A stretch of DNA of 64,000 bases from Closterium sp. Naga37s-1 (lineage: Eukaryota > Streptophyta > Zygnematophyceae > Desmidiales > Closteriaceae): the NCBI GenBank assembly GCA_947471745.1, contig CANJKZ010000400.1, forward strand, positions 1,488,001-1,552,000. Reading direction: 5' to 3'. Both the position numbers and the translations under genes were made by a program. Under the pieces are notes generated by a model, which had not been told where the DNA came from, made no database searches, and saw only the letters and a list, made by a program, of their open reading frames with translations. Below, one piece after another: positions 54,155 to 64,000 of this stretch. Every line of letters starts with the position of its first letter. Positions within the stretch are counted from its first letter, which is position 1.

Positions 54155-56438
54155 CTACAGCAACCGAGGGCCTACCTCAACAAGCCCCAACTGCACACAG
54201 AACCTGTGGTGGTCACCAAGCGCCAAGGCCTTGGTGAAGACGTCTGCAGTGTTGGCCTCTGAGGCCACAAAGTCCAGGCGTGCCTGACCGCGTCGCTGCA
54301 GCTCTCGCAGGAGGAAGTACCTCACGTCAATATGCTTCACTCTGCTCTCCAGTCGAGGCTCTCGACACAGGAGGATCATGGCCTTGTTGTCAGCGTACAA
54401 GGTCGGTGCAGAGCGAGGCCGCTCACCAAGGTCGGCGAGCAAGAAGGTCAACCAGCGAAGCTCCTGTGCCGCCATGGCACCCGCGTAGATCTCTGCCTCT
54501 GCACTGGAAGTAGCCACAGACGACGACCGTGTAGACCTCCACGACACAGCACCAGCTCCCAGACTGAAGCAGTAACCCTGAGTCGAGCGCTGAGTCTCCA
54601 CGTCGTCAGCGTAGGAAGAGTCACAGTGACCAGTCAACGCCACTGGCTGAGTCCCTCCAAGCACAAGCCCCATGCCTGATGTAGTCGCCAGGTACTTCGC
54701 CACCCTCACAGCAGCTGTCCAGTGGACAGGGCGGTGTCTCCCAGTCGCAACAAAGCGAGAAAGGATGCTGAGGGGAAAGGCGAGGTCCGGACGAGTACAA
54801 GTCATCAGGTACATGAGGCAGCCCACCAGCTCTGCGTAGGGTCCACTGGACTCAAAGGGCTCGTCAGGAAAGGGGCCCGTGAGTCTGTGGTCAACAGCAA
54901 GAGGAGTGGGCTGAGTGGTGGAGAACTGGAAGTCGAACCGCCGAAGGACCTGCTGCACCATGTGTGACTGCGTCAGTGTGATGGTGCGAGCGGCTCTGTC
55001 CCGGGTGATCTGCAAGCCAAGGTAACGCTGCAGCTCACCCAGGTCAGTGCACTTGTGTCTCTTCTGCAGTTCGGACTTCACCTGAGCCAGGGCTGCCTTG
55101 TCTGCTGTAGCAAATACCAAGTCGTCGACGTAGACAAGGATAAAGAAAGGAGTAGAACCCGCTCGAACAAACAGCGACGGGTCGGCGGAGGACGGGCTGA
55201 ACCCAAGGTCACGAAGCGTGGAGCGAAGAGTGTCGTGCCACTCACGGGGCGACTGGCGGAGACCGTAGACTGGTCGCCTCAGGCTCCACTGGGTCCCAGG
55301 TGGGAAGGTGTCAGTGAAGCCAGGAGGACGGCGCAGCCAGATCTCCTCGTGCAGTCGGCCCTGGAGGAACGCAGTGGAGAAGTCGAGGGAGTGCAGCTCG
55401 TAGTCTCGCTGCGCTGCTATGTGGAGTAACACCCGAAGAGTAGTCATCTTCGGGGTCGGGGCGAAGGTCTGGAAGAAGTCAACTTTCTCACGCTGACTGA
55501 AGCCCCTAGCCACGTAGCGCGCCTTGAACACCGGCGGTGCTCCAGGCGGCCGCTTCACCTTGAAGAGCCACATGCCATCGACTACGTTCGCCCTGGGAGG
55601 GGGAACTGCGTCGACGTAGGTGCCTGTGGATCTCCAAGACGCCAACTCTGAGTCCATAGCCGCTTTCCACTGAGAGGCCCACGCCCCTGACACTGCCTCG
55701 CGGTAAGTGCGAGGAGTCGGTATGTCAAGGGCGTCGGGGTCTCCCTCAGGGGAGAGCAGCATGGCACACACAGAGGGAGAAGCGGCTGCCCAGTACTCCA
55801 GCTCAGACTCTCTGTCCTCTAGGACGTCACAGCCAAGGGCAAACCCACCCCCGACGGACAGAGGACGGTAGGGAGGAGCTGGCACCACACGGGTGGCGTA
55901 GTCAAGGCGGCTGGCGGCAGCAAACTCAGCGACAGCGGCAGTAAGAGCCGAGACAGACGACGGAGGGAAACGAGAGTCGGTGACAAGAGTGGCGAGGACA
56001 CGTGCGGCAACAGGACGAACCGCGCGGTAGTAGTCAGAGATAGGAGTGGGGAGGGCTGGGAGAGAGGACGGAGGAGGAGACGGGAGAACGGACACAGGAG
56101 AACGACGACGAGACGAACAAAGGAGAGATGTGTGAAGGTCAGTAACAGGGGACGAGTGACGGGCATGTGGAGGACAACGAGTGATCAAGTCGTGACGGAC
56201 AGAAGGAGGAGGAGACTGACGAGGAGGAGAAGACCAGACCGCCGGACGGTCGTCAGGAGGAGGCAACGGAGGGACAAACACAGGAGGAGACTGGGAGCGG
56301 ACAGGAGGAGAGGAGGGAAGGCCAAGGGCCCGCAGGCCACTCACAGGTGGGAACAACCGCCGCTCCAGAGGAAGCTGCGGTGGCGGCTGCGGCTGCTGCT
56401 GCTGCGGCTGCGGCTGCTGCTGCTGCGGCTGCGGCTGC

Positions 56439-56472
<34 letters not shown>

Positions 56473-59023
56473 GCTGCTGCTCCAGAAGGTCCAGCACCCG
56501 CAGCTCCTGCCGCTCCCTCTCCAACCGCTCCTGCTCCTCACGCTCACGCCGATGGGCAGCCTGGAGACGCGTGTCGTGGCGGTGGGGAGGCGGAGTGGAC
56601 TCCGCAGAACCAGGGTCTCCAGGGTCAGTCTCCTCAAACTCAGCACCCCCAGAACCAGCACCTCCAGTGCCAGGACCTCCAACTACAGCACCCCCAGAGC
56701 TAGCACCGCCAGTGCCAGCACCTCCAACTCCAGCACCCCCAGAACTAGCACCTCCAGTGCCAGCACCTCCAGCTCCAGCACCCCCAGAGCTAGTGCCACC
56801 TGCGCCAGCACCTCCAGCTCCAGCACCCCGCGACCGAGCACCCCCAGACCGAGCACCGCCAGCGGCTGCACCTCCAGCTCCAACACCAACCGGGTCCACA
56901 GTAACCTGTCGCGGAAGTGCCGAAGGCTGCTGAGGGGACTGTGAGGAGGACTGCGGGGAGGGAGACGCTACCTGACGCGCGACCGAGGGTAGAGGGGTAG
57001 CGTGGGACACACCAGACGGGGCAGGACCAGGGGGGGGCGGGGGTACCGGAGGAGCGGGAGCAGGAGGAGGAGAGGGTGCGAGGAAAAGAGGGGGAGGGGG
57101 TACCGGGAGACCTCGACAGGGGTACCGGGTGTAGTAGGACACGGACTCGTCAAACTGGTGGAGGGGAGGGTGGTAAAAGGACCAGTCGGCAGAGTCCACT
57201 GGGAAACCAAGGAAGACACAGGGGACGGCGCGTGCCGAGAGCTTGTCCGCGGAGGTGTCGCGAACAAGCGCAAGGCAGCCCCAGACTCGAAAGGCCGACC
57301 CGACACCAGGGGAACCAGTCCAAAGACTGGTCGGTGAAGCCTCGGGCCGCGAGACACGCGGCTGGAGGTTCAGCTGGTGTGCGGCTTAGCGAACCGCGTG
57401 GGGCCACAGAAAATGGGGCGCACGGGCATGGATCATGGACGTGCGGGCGATGTCCATGACCAAGCCTATGCGGCGCTCAGCAACCCCATTCTGCTGTGGG
57501 GACTCTGGCAGCGTCCAGGACTGGGTGATGCCCTGTTCGCCGCAGAATCCGCCGAGAATGCCGGAGCGAAACTCGCCCCCACGGTCGGAGTGGAGACAAC
57601 TGACTCGACGACCACGAGTGCCCTCAGTGGCTAGAAGCCACCTGATCAGCGTAGCAGTCACCTCGGACTTCTTCGCAAGAGGGAACACTGTGGTGTACCT
57701 GGAGAAGTCGTCGACGACCACCAGAAAGTAACGCTCCCTCCTAGACCCCTGCGTCGGGGCAGGGCCCCAGACGTCCAAGTGGAGAGTCTCGAAGGGAGCG
57801 GTGGCCGGACGAAGGGAGGAGGAGTGGGGAGTGGCGCGTAAGCGACCGGCGACGCACGGAGAGCAAGGAGGGGCAAGCGAGAGAGGGAGCGACGGGAAGG
57901 TGCGTTGGAGACCTGTGACTAGTCCCTGACTGAGCATGCCACGAAGGCGAGGGATCGACGGGTGGCCAAGACGGTGGTGCCACAGGACGGTGCGGTGGGC
58001 GAGAGAGCGACAGGAGCAAGACGCAGCGACTGGACTGGACACAGCGACCGGACTGGACACGACTACCTGGCTAGACACAGCAACTGGACTGGGGACCTGG
58101 GCCGGAGGGGACGCAACGACCTGAGGGGAGGACGCGATCGGGGAGCACTCGGTGTGGAGAACGTAGAGACCGGAGCGGGGCTCCCTGGTGAACGTGGCCA
58201 GAACAGCACCCGTGGTAGCGTCAGTACAGACTGCAGTCCGCCCACCCCCCACGAAGGTAACCGTGATCCCCCTGTCCTGGAGGTATCCAACACCCACCAA
58301 GTTCCGAGTGAACGAGGGGATGTGGAGGCCGCGCAGGACACCAGAGGGGACCACAGGGCACGGGAGGGTGGTGGAGCTACGCGCAACGGCTGGTCCAGAG
58401 GTAGAATCAGCCAGAGCCACCGACACAGGTGTGAGGAGTGGCGTAAGGGTCGTGTGGTCGCGGAAGAAGCACTGAGACGCGCCCGAGTCCAGCGTGAACG
58501 ACAGAGAGGCCTCAGCCGGAGGGTCACCTGACCCAGTCGCTACACAAGCACCTAGAGCAGCAACACAAGCACCTAAGCTAGACAGGCACAAGGCTACACT
58601 AGCAGGAGGCAAGCAGGCTAAACTACGAACACGCGAGCACACAGATCCATCAGCACTAAAGTCAGCATCAACATACAAAGCATGCTGACGCGCATCGTCC
58701 ATGGACAGATCAAAGACATCAATCTTACGGGCTAACAGACGAGACCAGCGAGGCGTGACCGCCAGAGGTCCCCAACGAGCCCGGTAGAGGTCGTCGAGGC
58801 GGCGGAAGCACCGCGCGGCAGAGTGGTCGTCGCGACCACAGAGACAGGGGCTGCCCGGCCCGGTGAGGCACCAGTGGGTGCAGGGGCCAGCGTCACGGCG
58901 AGGGGGGCGAGGGGCCCAGCTGGAAGAGCTGCTGCTGCGGCCGGTGCTCCCAGGGCCTCCCGGACCCCACTGTGGCGGGGGACCCCAGTGCTGCTGCGGA
59001 CCCCACTGCAGCGGGGGCCCCCA
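54155..59023 (-). pseudogene. Copia pol: protease, integrase, reverse transcriptase, RNase H
   Basis: A single frame runs from the gag stop to the TAG-type stop at 54155. In order: a zinc-knuckle-like CLCGRDDHSAARC near 58808-58846 (CX1C instead of CX2C), protease LDSGAS near 58490, the pre-integrase block HHRLGHPSIPRLRGM, integrase (HLDVWGP, HSDRGGEFRSG, ESPQQNGVAERR), a long Gln-rich and Gly/Ala-rich linker, RT (QWKAAMDSELASW, LDFSTAFLQGRLHEEIWLRR, YVDD at 55121-55132) and RNase H (TGHCDSSYADD, SSAEAEIYAG, LYADNKAM, HIDVRYFLLREL). One TAA at 57386, in integrase after FLWPHAVR, breaks it. Everything else reads through. Confidence 0.95.
56375..56930. repeat. Low-complexity arrays in the copia integrase-RT linker
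   Basis: 56375-56480 is a CTG/CAG-type array coding Gln with Pro. 56640-56930 is a degenerate 15/30-bp array coding Gly-Ala-Gly-Gly-Thr/Ser-like units. Both are in frame with pol. Confidence 0.88.
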
Positions 59024-60136
59024 CTACTGGAACTGCTGCGGTGCCTGATGCTGCTGCTGTCCCTGCTGTGGCTGGTGCTGCTGTGGCTGCTGCTGCTGGG
59101 GGGCAACGCCCCCACCGGTCGGGCCACCACCTGTGGGTGGGCCTGTCTGTCCAGCACCTCCTCCAAGGCCCCCTCCCCCTGATGCACCACCGCCGCCGCC
59201 GCCGCCGCCTCCGCCACCACCGCCGCTCCCACCTCCACCGCCACCTCCACCGCCGCCTCCACCGCCCCCACCTCCCCCCTTCCCGCCCTTCTTGCCACTC
59301 TTGCCCCGTTTCTGCCAGTCTGCGGCAGAAACGGCAGCGGTGTCCTCAGAGACCGACACAGCAGCAGAAGCGCGGGTAGAGGTAAAAGTGGGAAGCTGAG
59401 GGGCGGCACACCCCGCAAAGAGACGGGGGGCCACCGCATCAGTGGCGGAGGCAACGGTGAGGAGGCTGCTCTCGATGGTCCCGAGAGCAGTCTGAAGTAG
59501 GTCTATAGTGAGCTCAGTGGGGTGCTTCTGAAGAAGCGCGTCGCGGGCAGTGGCAAGGCGGTCAGGGAGGCGGGTGACTAACGAGTGCACAGTGAGCCAC
59601 ATGAGGGGGGGAGCAGCAAGGAGCTGTGCGTCGGTACAGGCAGCCCGGAAACCGGCGTCAAGCGAGCAGAGGTGAGTCACTAGGTCGGAAACAGTCGCAA
59701 ACGAGCCTAGGCCGGGAAACACAAACGGCATGAGAAGGCGACTGAGGGAGGCAGAGGAGGGGGTGGAGTAGCGGGAAACAATAGCATCCCACACCCCCTG
59801 GGCTGTCTCCACCTGGTCAAAGTGGGCGGCCTCAGTCGGGGGGAGAAGCTCCGACAGTGTGAGAGCGGCGGCAGCGTCACGCGAGAGCCACACGTCCCTG
59901 GCCAGGACCCGACGGTCGTACTCCGCCTGGGCCGTAGGGGTCGGCTCCGGGGTGGTCGGCAGGGCGGCGGGGGACGGGGGGGCCTGTAGGGCACCAGACG
60001 CGTGAGCCCACAGAGTGGCGCCGTCCTGTCGCTGGCTGGTGAGGAAGCGCGTGGTCTGACGCTGCCAGGTGCCGAACTCTATCGGGCGTCCCTCCGCGTC
60101 GAAACGGAGGCGACGGGACTCCATAACGGAAGACAT
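59024..60136 (-). pseudogene. Copia gag
   Basis: Starts MSSVMESRRLRFDAEGRPIE and has the copia Gag helices (TQAEYDRRVLARDVWLSRDA-like, AQGVWDAIVSRYSTPS, LVTRLPDRLATARDALLQ), then a poly-Gly tract and a Gln/Pro-rich tail. It stops at a TAG after QQFQ. The following codons (WGPPLQWGPQQHWGPP) repeat the same style, so the TAG probably interrupts a once-continuous gag-pol, or is a read-through stop. Confidence 0.9.
59190..59280. repeat. GGC/GGT array in copia gag (poly-Gly)
   Basis: Codes an almost pure Gly run of some 30 residues with a few Ser and Ala between the Gag core and the Gln-rich tail. Confidence 0.9.
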
Positions 60137-61020
60137 GCTCGAGGCGGCTGGAGCACGGCGGAGGCTGAGCTAAGAACGAGGAGGACGGCTACTGAGGGCG
60201 AGAGACGCCAGCTGGAAAGCTACGAGTGAACCGATAGCGGAGGGAGCAAACGAGGTGAGGCGGAGAACGGCTAGGGACGCCAGGGACGGAGCGACTAGGA
60301 GCTAGGGAGGATTCGGCGCTACGGCTAGCTACCGGAGGTATGAGCGGCTGCCAGCCGCTGAGGTGAAGGCCAGTGACCGGGAGAATGGGGAGGGCCCGGG
60401 AAACAGGGCGGAGGAGGGGTGAAACCGGCCACGTGCCGAGGGTAGGTGCGGATCGGGCGGGCTAGGGTGGAACCGAGGGGCGCGCGCGAGCGAAGGCGGA
60501 GGTGCGGAGGTGCAGAGGCACGGTGGGGCGGCCGTAAGGGGTGCTAAGGGGCGGGCGAGGGGCCGCGTAAAGGGGGCGCGCGGAGGGGCGGGCGGAGGGC
60601 CGCGCTAAGGGGCGCACGAGGGGCGGGCCTTGGGCCGCACTAAGGGGCGCGACGAAGGGGCGCGCGGAGGGGCGGGCGGAGGGCCGCGCTAAGGGGCGCG
60701 TTACGGGCGGGCGGAGGGCCGCGCTAAGGGGCTCGCTAAGGGCGGGCCGAGGGTCGCACGAAGAGGCGCGACGAAGGGGCGGGCCTAGGGCGGGCGGAGG
60801 GCCGCGCGAAGGGGCTCGCTAAGGGCGGGCCGAGGGTCGCGCTAAGGGGCGCGACGAGGGGGCGGGCTGAGGGCCACGCTAAGGGGCGCGCTAAGGGGCG
60901 CGGGCTAGGAGCGCGAGTGCGCAGCAAACTCGGAGGGCGCGGAGGGCGCGGAGGGCGCTAGGCGCGACGGAGGGCGCGGAGGGCGCTAGGCGCACGGAGG
61001 GCTAGGCTAGGAACGTAACT
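60137..61020 (-). other. Copia 5' leader with tandem repeats
   Basis: About 880 bp lie between the primer site and the gag start. From about 60480 to 60960 it is made of imperfect units of 20-50 bp with words such as GGGGCGGGCGGAGGGCC and GCTAAGGGGCGCG. Very GC-rich and probably strongly folded in RNA. It may contain the packaging signal; no coding capacity is evident. Confidence 0.8.
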
Positions 61021-61032
61021 GCTCTGATACCA
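61021..61032 (-). promoter_or_regulatory. Copia primer-binding site (initiator tRNA-Met)
   Basis: The coding strand reads TGGTATCAGAGC directly after the 5' LTR, the standard plant copia site complementary to the 3' end of initiator tRNA-Met. Confidence 0.97.
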
Positions 61033-61161
61033 TCTCAAACAGTGAACGCAACGGAATGATTGGAATAGGAAGGAATGGGGTACAAATAAGCAACCCTAGA
61101 AGCTGTACCCCCTAGAGTGCAACTCACTACAGCCTATCATATCAATGTTCAACATTTGACA
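61033..61161 (-). repeat. Copia 5' LTR (129 bp)
   Basis: Partner of 53830-53958 with one mismatch. It should contain the promoter. No clear TATA box is visible in so short an LTR. Confidence 0.97.
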
Positions 61162-61280
61162 CTTGAGCCCATTAACTCGTGTCCAGTGTTGTGGTAGGTC
61201 TAGACAAATATGGTCCAAGTGATTTCTAGACCAATCAGGTAGACAACATGATTTTATTGCACTTGTACAGATTTCATGTC

Positions 61281-61710
61281 GGGGGAGCTGGTAGTCAAGT
61301 ATCCCGCGCAGAACATGAAATAACTGCGCTTCGTCAGCACTTTTGTGGCGACTGACGGCCGAATCTCGACAAATTCGAGTTACTCCCTTGTCATTCGCTA
61401 GCGAAGTGCTTGCGGGGACCACCGGAATCCTCTCCTCGCATCCGTCCTGTTGTTGATGGTGCTCTTGTTCCACTCACCTCTGTCAAATTCCTAAACATCA
61501 TAATTGTATTCTAGTACATGTGAGCATGAGTAATTGCGGGGCAGCTGGTAGGGAGGTATCCCCGCGCATAATATGAAAAGAACCGCGCTTCGTCAGCACT
61601 TTGGTGGCGACTGACAGCCGAAACTCGAGAATTTTGAGTCACTCCTTTGTCATTCGCTAGCGAAATGCTTGCGGGGACCACCGTGACCGATATTCCCTGG
61701 TCGCATCGTT
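61281..61710. repeat. Two diverged direct copies of a roughly 170-bp sequence
   Basis: 61281-61450 and 61538-61710 match with scattered changes and small indels; both contain GCGCTTCGTCAGCACTTT, GTCATTCGCTAGCGAA and TGCTTGCGGGGACCACC. Period about 257 bp. They could be remnants of a satellite or of a mobile element's repeats. No coding function seen. Confidence 0.85.
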
Positions 61711-62540
61711 CCTGCATCCTTGCTCCGAGGCCACTGATGATGCTGGATCGTCTGCCTCATGAGATTCCCGAGACCCATTCCACTCTCTGCCAAATTCCTC
61801 TCTTGACTGACTTTCTCGAGTTCAGCGTAACTGATGCTGACTTTCATGGCTTCCTCAGCTTGCCATGGCTGCTGTCGAAATCCCTCGGGGATGTTGCTTA
61901 TCATAGACTACGATCGTTACTTAACTCTTATTGTTGAGTAAAGCCATGAGAGTATTAGCATATCTCGATAAGGCCGTTTCAGCATCATGTTGATCTAGAT
62001 ATTGATACCATTTAGTTTCTGAAGCCTGAATATAAACCGTACTGCTTAGCTCGGAAGCATGGTTTAGGTGATTCTCGGAATCTAAAGCATCTCCATCGTT
62101 CTAGTTGCCGCGAATGCTGATTCCGTTACGTTCAAGCAACTATAATTTGGTATGCTGATTCTTAACCGCTTATGACGTCTTGGTTCAGCAATGATATTCC
62201 TTCCCGATAAGGATCTCCACCGCTTTAGATGTCGCGTATATTCCGTTTAAGCTTCGTTTCGAGATATCGAATCTGTCATCGAAGAACGTCAATCGACGCT
62301 AGCGCGTTATGCAGCACCGTTCCCGATCAGCAGTGTCAGGAATGACATTCGAAGTGCTTTCAGCATCTCAGGCGATACCGGGAGCATTATCAGGCAGTCC
62401 CGTAAGCGCATTCAGACAGTACCGCCGGAAGCACGGAGTCTTAGTACCTCACCAGTGAATCTCTACGAGAGTACCCATTTTAGCTCCAAAGCTAACGTCG
62501 CTGATCCTCTAAGCGTAGCCACCGTCGCTGCTCAGCAGCA
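61711..62540. other. Non-coding region, no recognised feature
   Basis: No family-like frame on either strand. Base composition is more even than in the genes. Possibly decayed repeat sequence, since repeats flank it on both sides. Confidence 0.45.
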
Positions 62541-62544
62541 TGGA

Positions 62545-62815
62545 TTGTCGCTGCTCTGATAAGCTCCATAGCAACCGTCGATGACCCGCTAAGCTCCATG
62601 ATAGCGAGTCGCTGATCCGCTAAGCTCCATAGCAACCGTCGATCATCCGCTGAGCTCCATAGCAACCGTCGATCATTCGCTGAGCTCCATAGCAACCGTC
62701 GATGATCCGGTGAGCTCCTTAGCAACCGTCGATGACCCGCTAAGCTCCATAGCGAGTCTCTGATCCGCTAATGTCCATCGCGACCGTCGCTGATTTGCTG
62801 AGCTTCGTAGCTATC
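62545..62815. repeat. 30-bp tandem repeat, about nine diverged copies
   Basis: The unit is built around GCTCCATAGCAACCGTCGAT followed by a CATCCGCTGA-like spacer, with period 30 in the best copies. Divergence rises toward both ends. Confidence 0.88.
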
Positions 62816-63174
62816 GTCGCGTGCAAGAGTGATCCATGACAAGCGATGACGTTGCTGCTCACGGATGGTTCAGCCTGTGGATCTCTAGTGGCAAGGCGAC
62901 CGGCGTCACGGTGACTCACGGCGACACATTTTGCAGCGAACGGCTGGCGTCGAACAGCCTTGTTGGTGGGTAGCAACGTGCGACGATCGGCGAGTGGCGG
63001 TGTTGGGGGATTTCGAATCTCGATGAGCGGGTGACGACTGCCGAACGGCGGGAGGCGAGATGGTTAAGGACGAACAGCGAGCGGCTAGCAATGTGCAACG
63101 ATCTGATCGGCGAGCGGCAATTGGCGAATGGCGAATGGCGAATGGCAATTGATTCGAAAGTTGAGCGTCGTGCG

Positions 63175-63335
63175 AGTGGCGAGCGGCGAGCGGCGAGCGG
63201 CGAGCAGCGAACAGTACGCTAGACAGCGTGCGCGTGAGGAGGGGTGGCGAGATATGGACTGCGAGTCGCTGTCACACCGTGAGTCGCTGTGACGCCGTGA
63301 GTCGCTGTCACACCGTGAGTCGCTGTGACGCCGTG
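63175..63335. repeat. Short tandem repeats (GCGAGCG and 18-bp GAGTCGCTGT units)
   Basis: GCGAGCG-type 7-bp repeats at about 63175-63210 are followed at about 63260-63335 by an 18-bp unit (GAGTCGCTGTGACGCCGT) alternating with a CACACCGT variant. Confidence 0.85.
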
Positions 63336-63589
63336 CTTGGCGCTGGTGATGAGGAGCACCAATCTTGGCGCTGTGACGACGTCGCTGGTGCGACGTTGGG
63401 GATACTGGCGACTTACGCATGCGACGGTGGCGGATGATGGCGACCAACCGCGTGCGACGATTTGCGGAATGGCGACTTACTGCGTGAGACGCTGTGCGGA
63501 ATGGCGAAGAGCTGGGTGCAACGATGTGCAGAATGGCGCGACGATGTGCGGAGTGCGACGAGCTGCGTGTGACGTTGTGCGGAATCACG

Positions 63590-64000
63590 ACTTACTGCGC
63601 GACGGTGTGCGGAACGGTGAGTTGCTGCGCGCGACGGTGTGCGGAACGGCGAGTTGCTGCGCGCGACGGTGTGCGGAACGGCAAGTTGCTGCGCGCGACG
63701 GTGTGCGGAACGGCGAGTTGCTGCGCGCGACGGTGTGCGGAACGGCGAGTTGCTGCGCGCGACGGTGTGCGGAACGGCAAGTTGCTGCGCGCGACGGTGT
63801 GCGGAACGGCGAGTTGCTGCGCGCGACGGTGTGCGGAACGGCGAGTTGCTGCGCGCGACGGTGTGCGGAACGGTGAGTTGCTGCGCGCGACGGTGTGCGG
63901 AACGGCGAGTTGCTGCGCGCGACGGTGTGCGGAACGGCGAGTTGCTGCGCGCGATGCGCGCGACGGTGTGCGGAACGGCGAGCTGCTGCGCGCGACGGTG
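63590..64000. repeat. 32-bp satellite-like array running off the window
   Basis: About 13 copies of a 32-bp unit containing GCGCGCGACGGTGTGCGG and AACGGCGAGTTGCT, with very few variants. It continues to the last base, so its full length is unknown. A diverged version begins at about 63450. Confidence 0.95.

Larger units (their letters stand above)
53830..61161 (-). mobile_element. Complete Ty1/copia LTR retrotransposon, recent insertion
   Basis: The element is 7332 bp, flanked by the 5-bp direct repeat CTTGA at 53825-53829 and 61162-61166. It has two 129-bp LTRs differing at one position, a primer-binding site, gag, and then protease, integrase, RT and RNase H in the order that defines copia. 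Gag and pol share one reading frame, interrupted by a TAG at 59024-59026 and a TAA at 57386-57388. The near-identical LTRs imply a young insertion. It lies 145 bp beyond the SCAI stop codon, in the opposite orientation. Confidence 0.97.

Noticed and set aside
1..64000. CRISPR arrays, bacterial operons, tRNA or rRNA genes
   Set aside because: The tandem arrays have no unique spacers, introns are eukaryotic throughout, and I found no tRNA or rRNA pattern.

Overview
The window is nuclear DNA of a GC-rich eukaryote of the green lineage, most likely a streptophyte alga. I would guess Zygnematophyceae (Closterium-like), but the species is inference. The evidence is GT-AG introns throughout, proteins with plastid-transit-like N-termini, a land-plant-type pectate lyase, a plant-length importin-5, and a Ty1/copia element with the plant-type initiator-tRNA-Met primer site. 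I assembled eight cellular genes from exons whose phases join and whose total lengths divide by three. The one exception is an ABC transporter, where a phase clash shows that an exon is missing.

Layout, left to right. Importin-5 (1659-10674, +). ER protein disulfide isomerase ending in KDEL (11128-16420, +). LON-domain protein, probably plastid (16882-20166, +). Pectate lyase with a Lys/Ser-rich linker (20895-23031, -). GAF-PAS protein (23928-26891, -). MutY-type adenine DNA glycosylase (28001-38114, -), with a Ty3/gypsy retrotransposon lying antisense inside its 7-kb fifth intron. Divergently from MutY, an ABCB-type half transporter (39069-45907, +). A doubtful small ORF (47245-47742, +). 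SCAI homologue (48319-53684, +). A complete Ty1/copia element with 129-bp LTRs and a 5-bp target duplication (53830-61161, -). Finally satellite-like repeats to the window end.

Two things stand out. First, the gypsy element carries a near-complete C5-cytosine DNA methyltransferase (motifs I, IV, VI, VIII, IX and X) between its protease and its reverse transcriptase. The copy is dead: three in-frame stops, each one C-to-T step from a Gln or Arg codon, and two frameshifts. A retroelement with its own methyltransferase could mark its own copies or the host chromatin, and the stop pattern is what deamination of methylated cytosine would leave.

Second, the introns of the importin, PDI, transporter and SCAI genes are full of truncated tandem copies of the neighbouring exon ends together with their splice sites. 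The extreme case is SCAI exon 2, whose last bases and 5' splice site are repeated about 18 times in a 27-bp array that stays in the exon's reading frame. Downstream donor choice would therefore add 9-residue modules. This looks like a recurrent local duplication process acting at splice junctions, in line with the tandem-duplication model of intron gain. Assembly error or collapsed haplotypes must be excluded.
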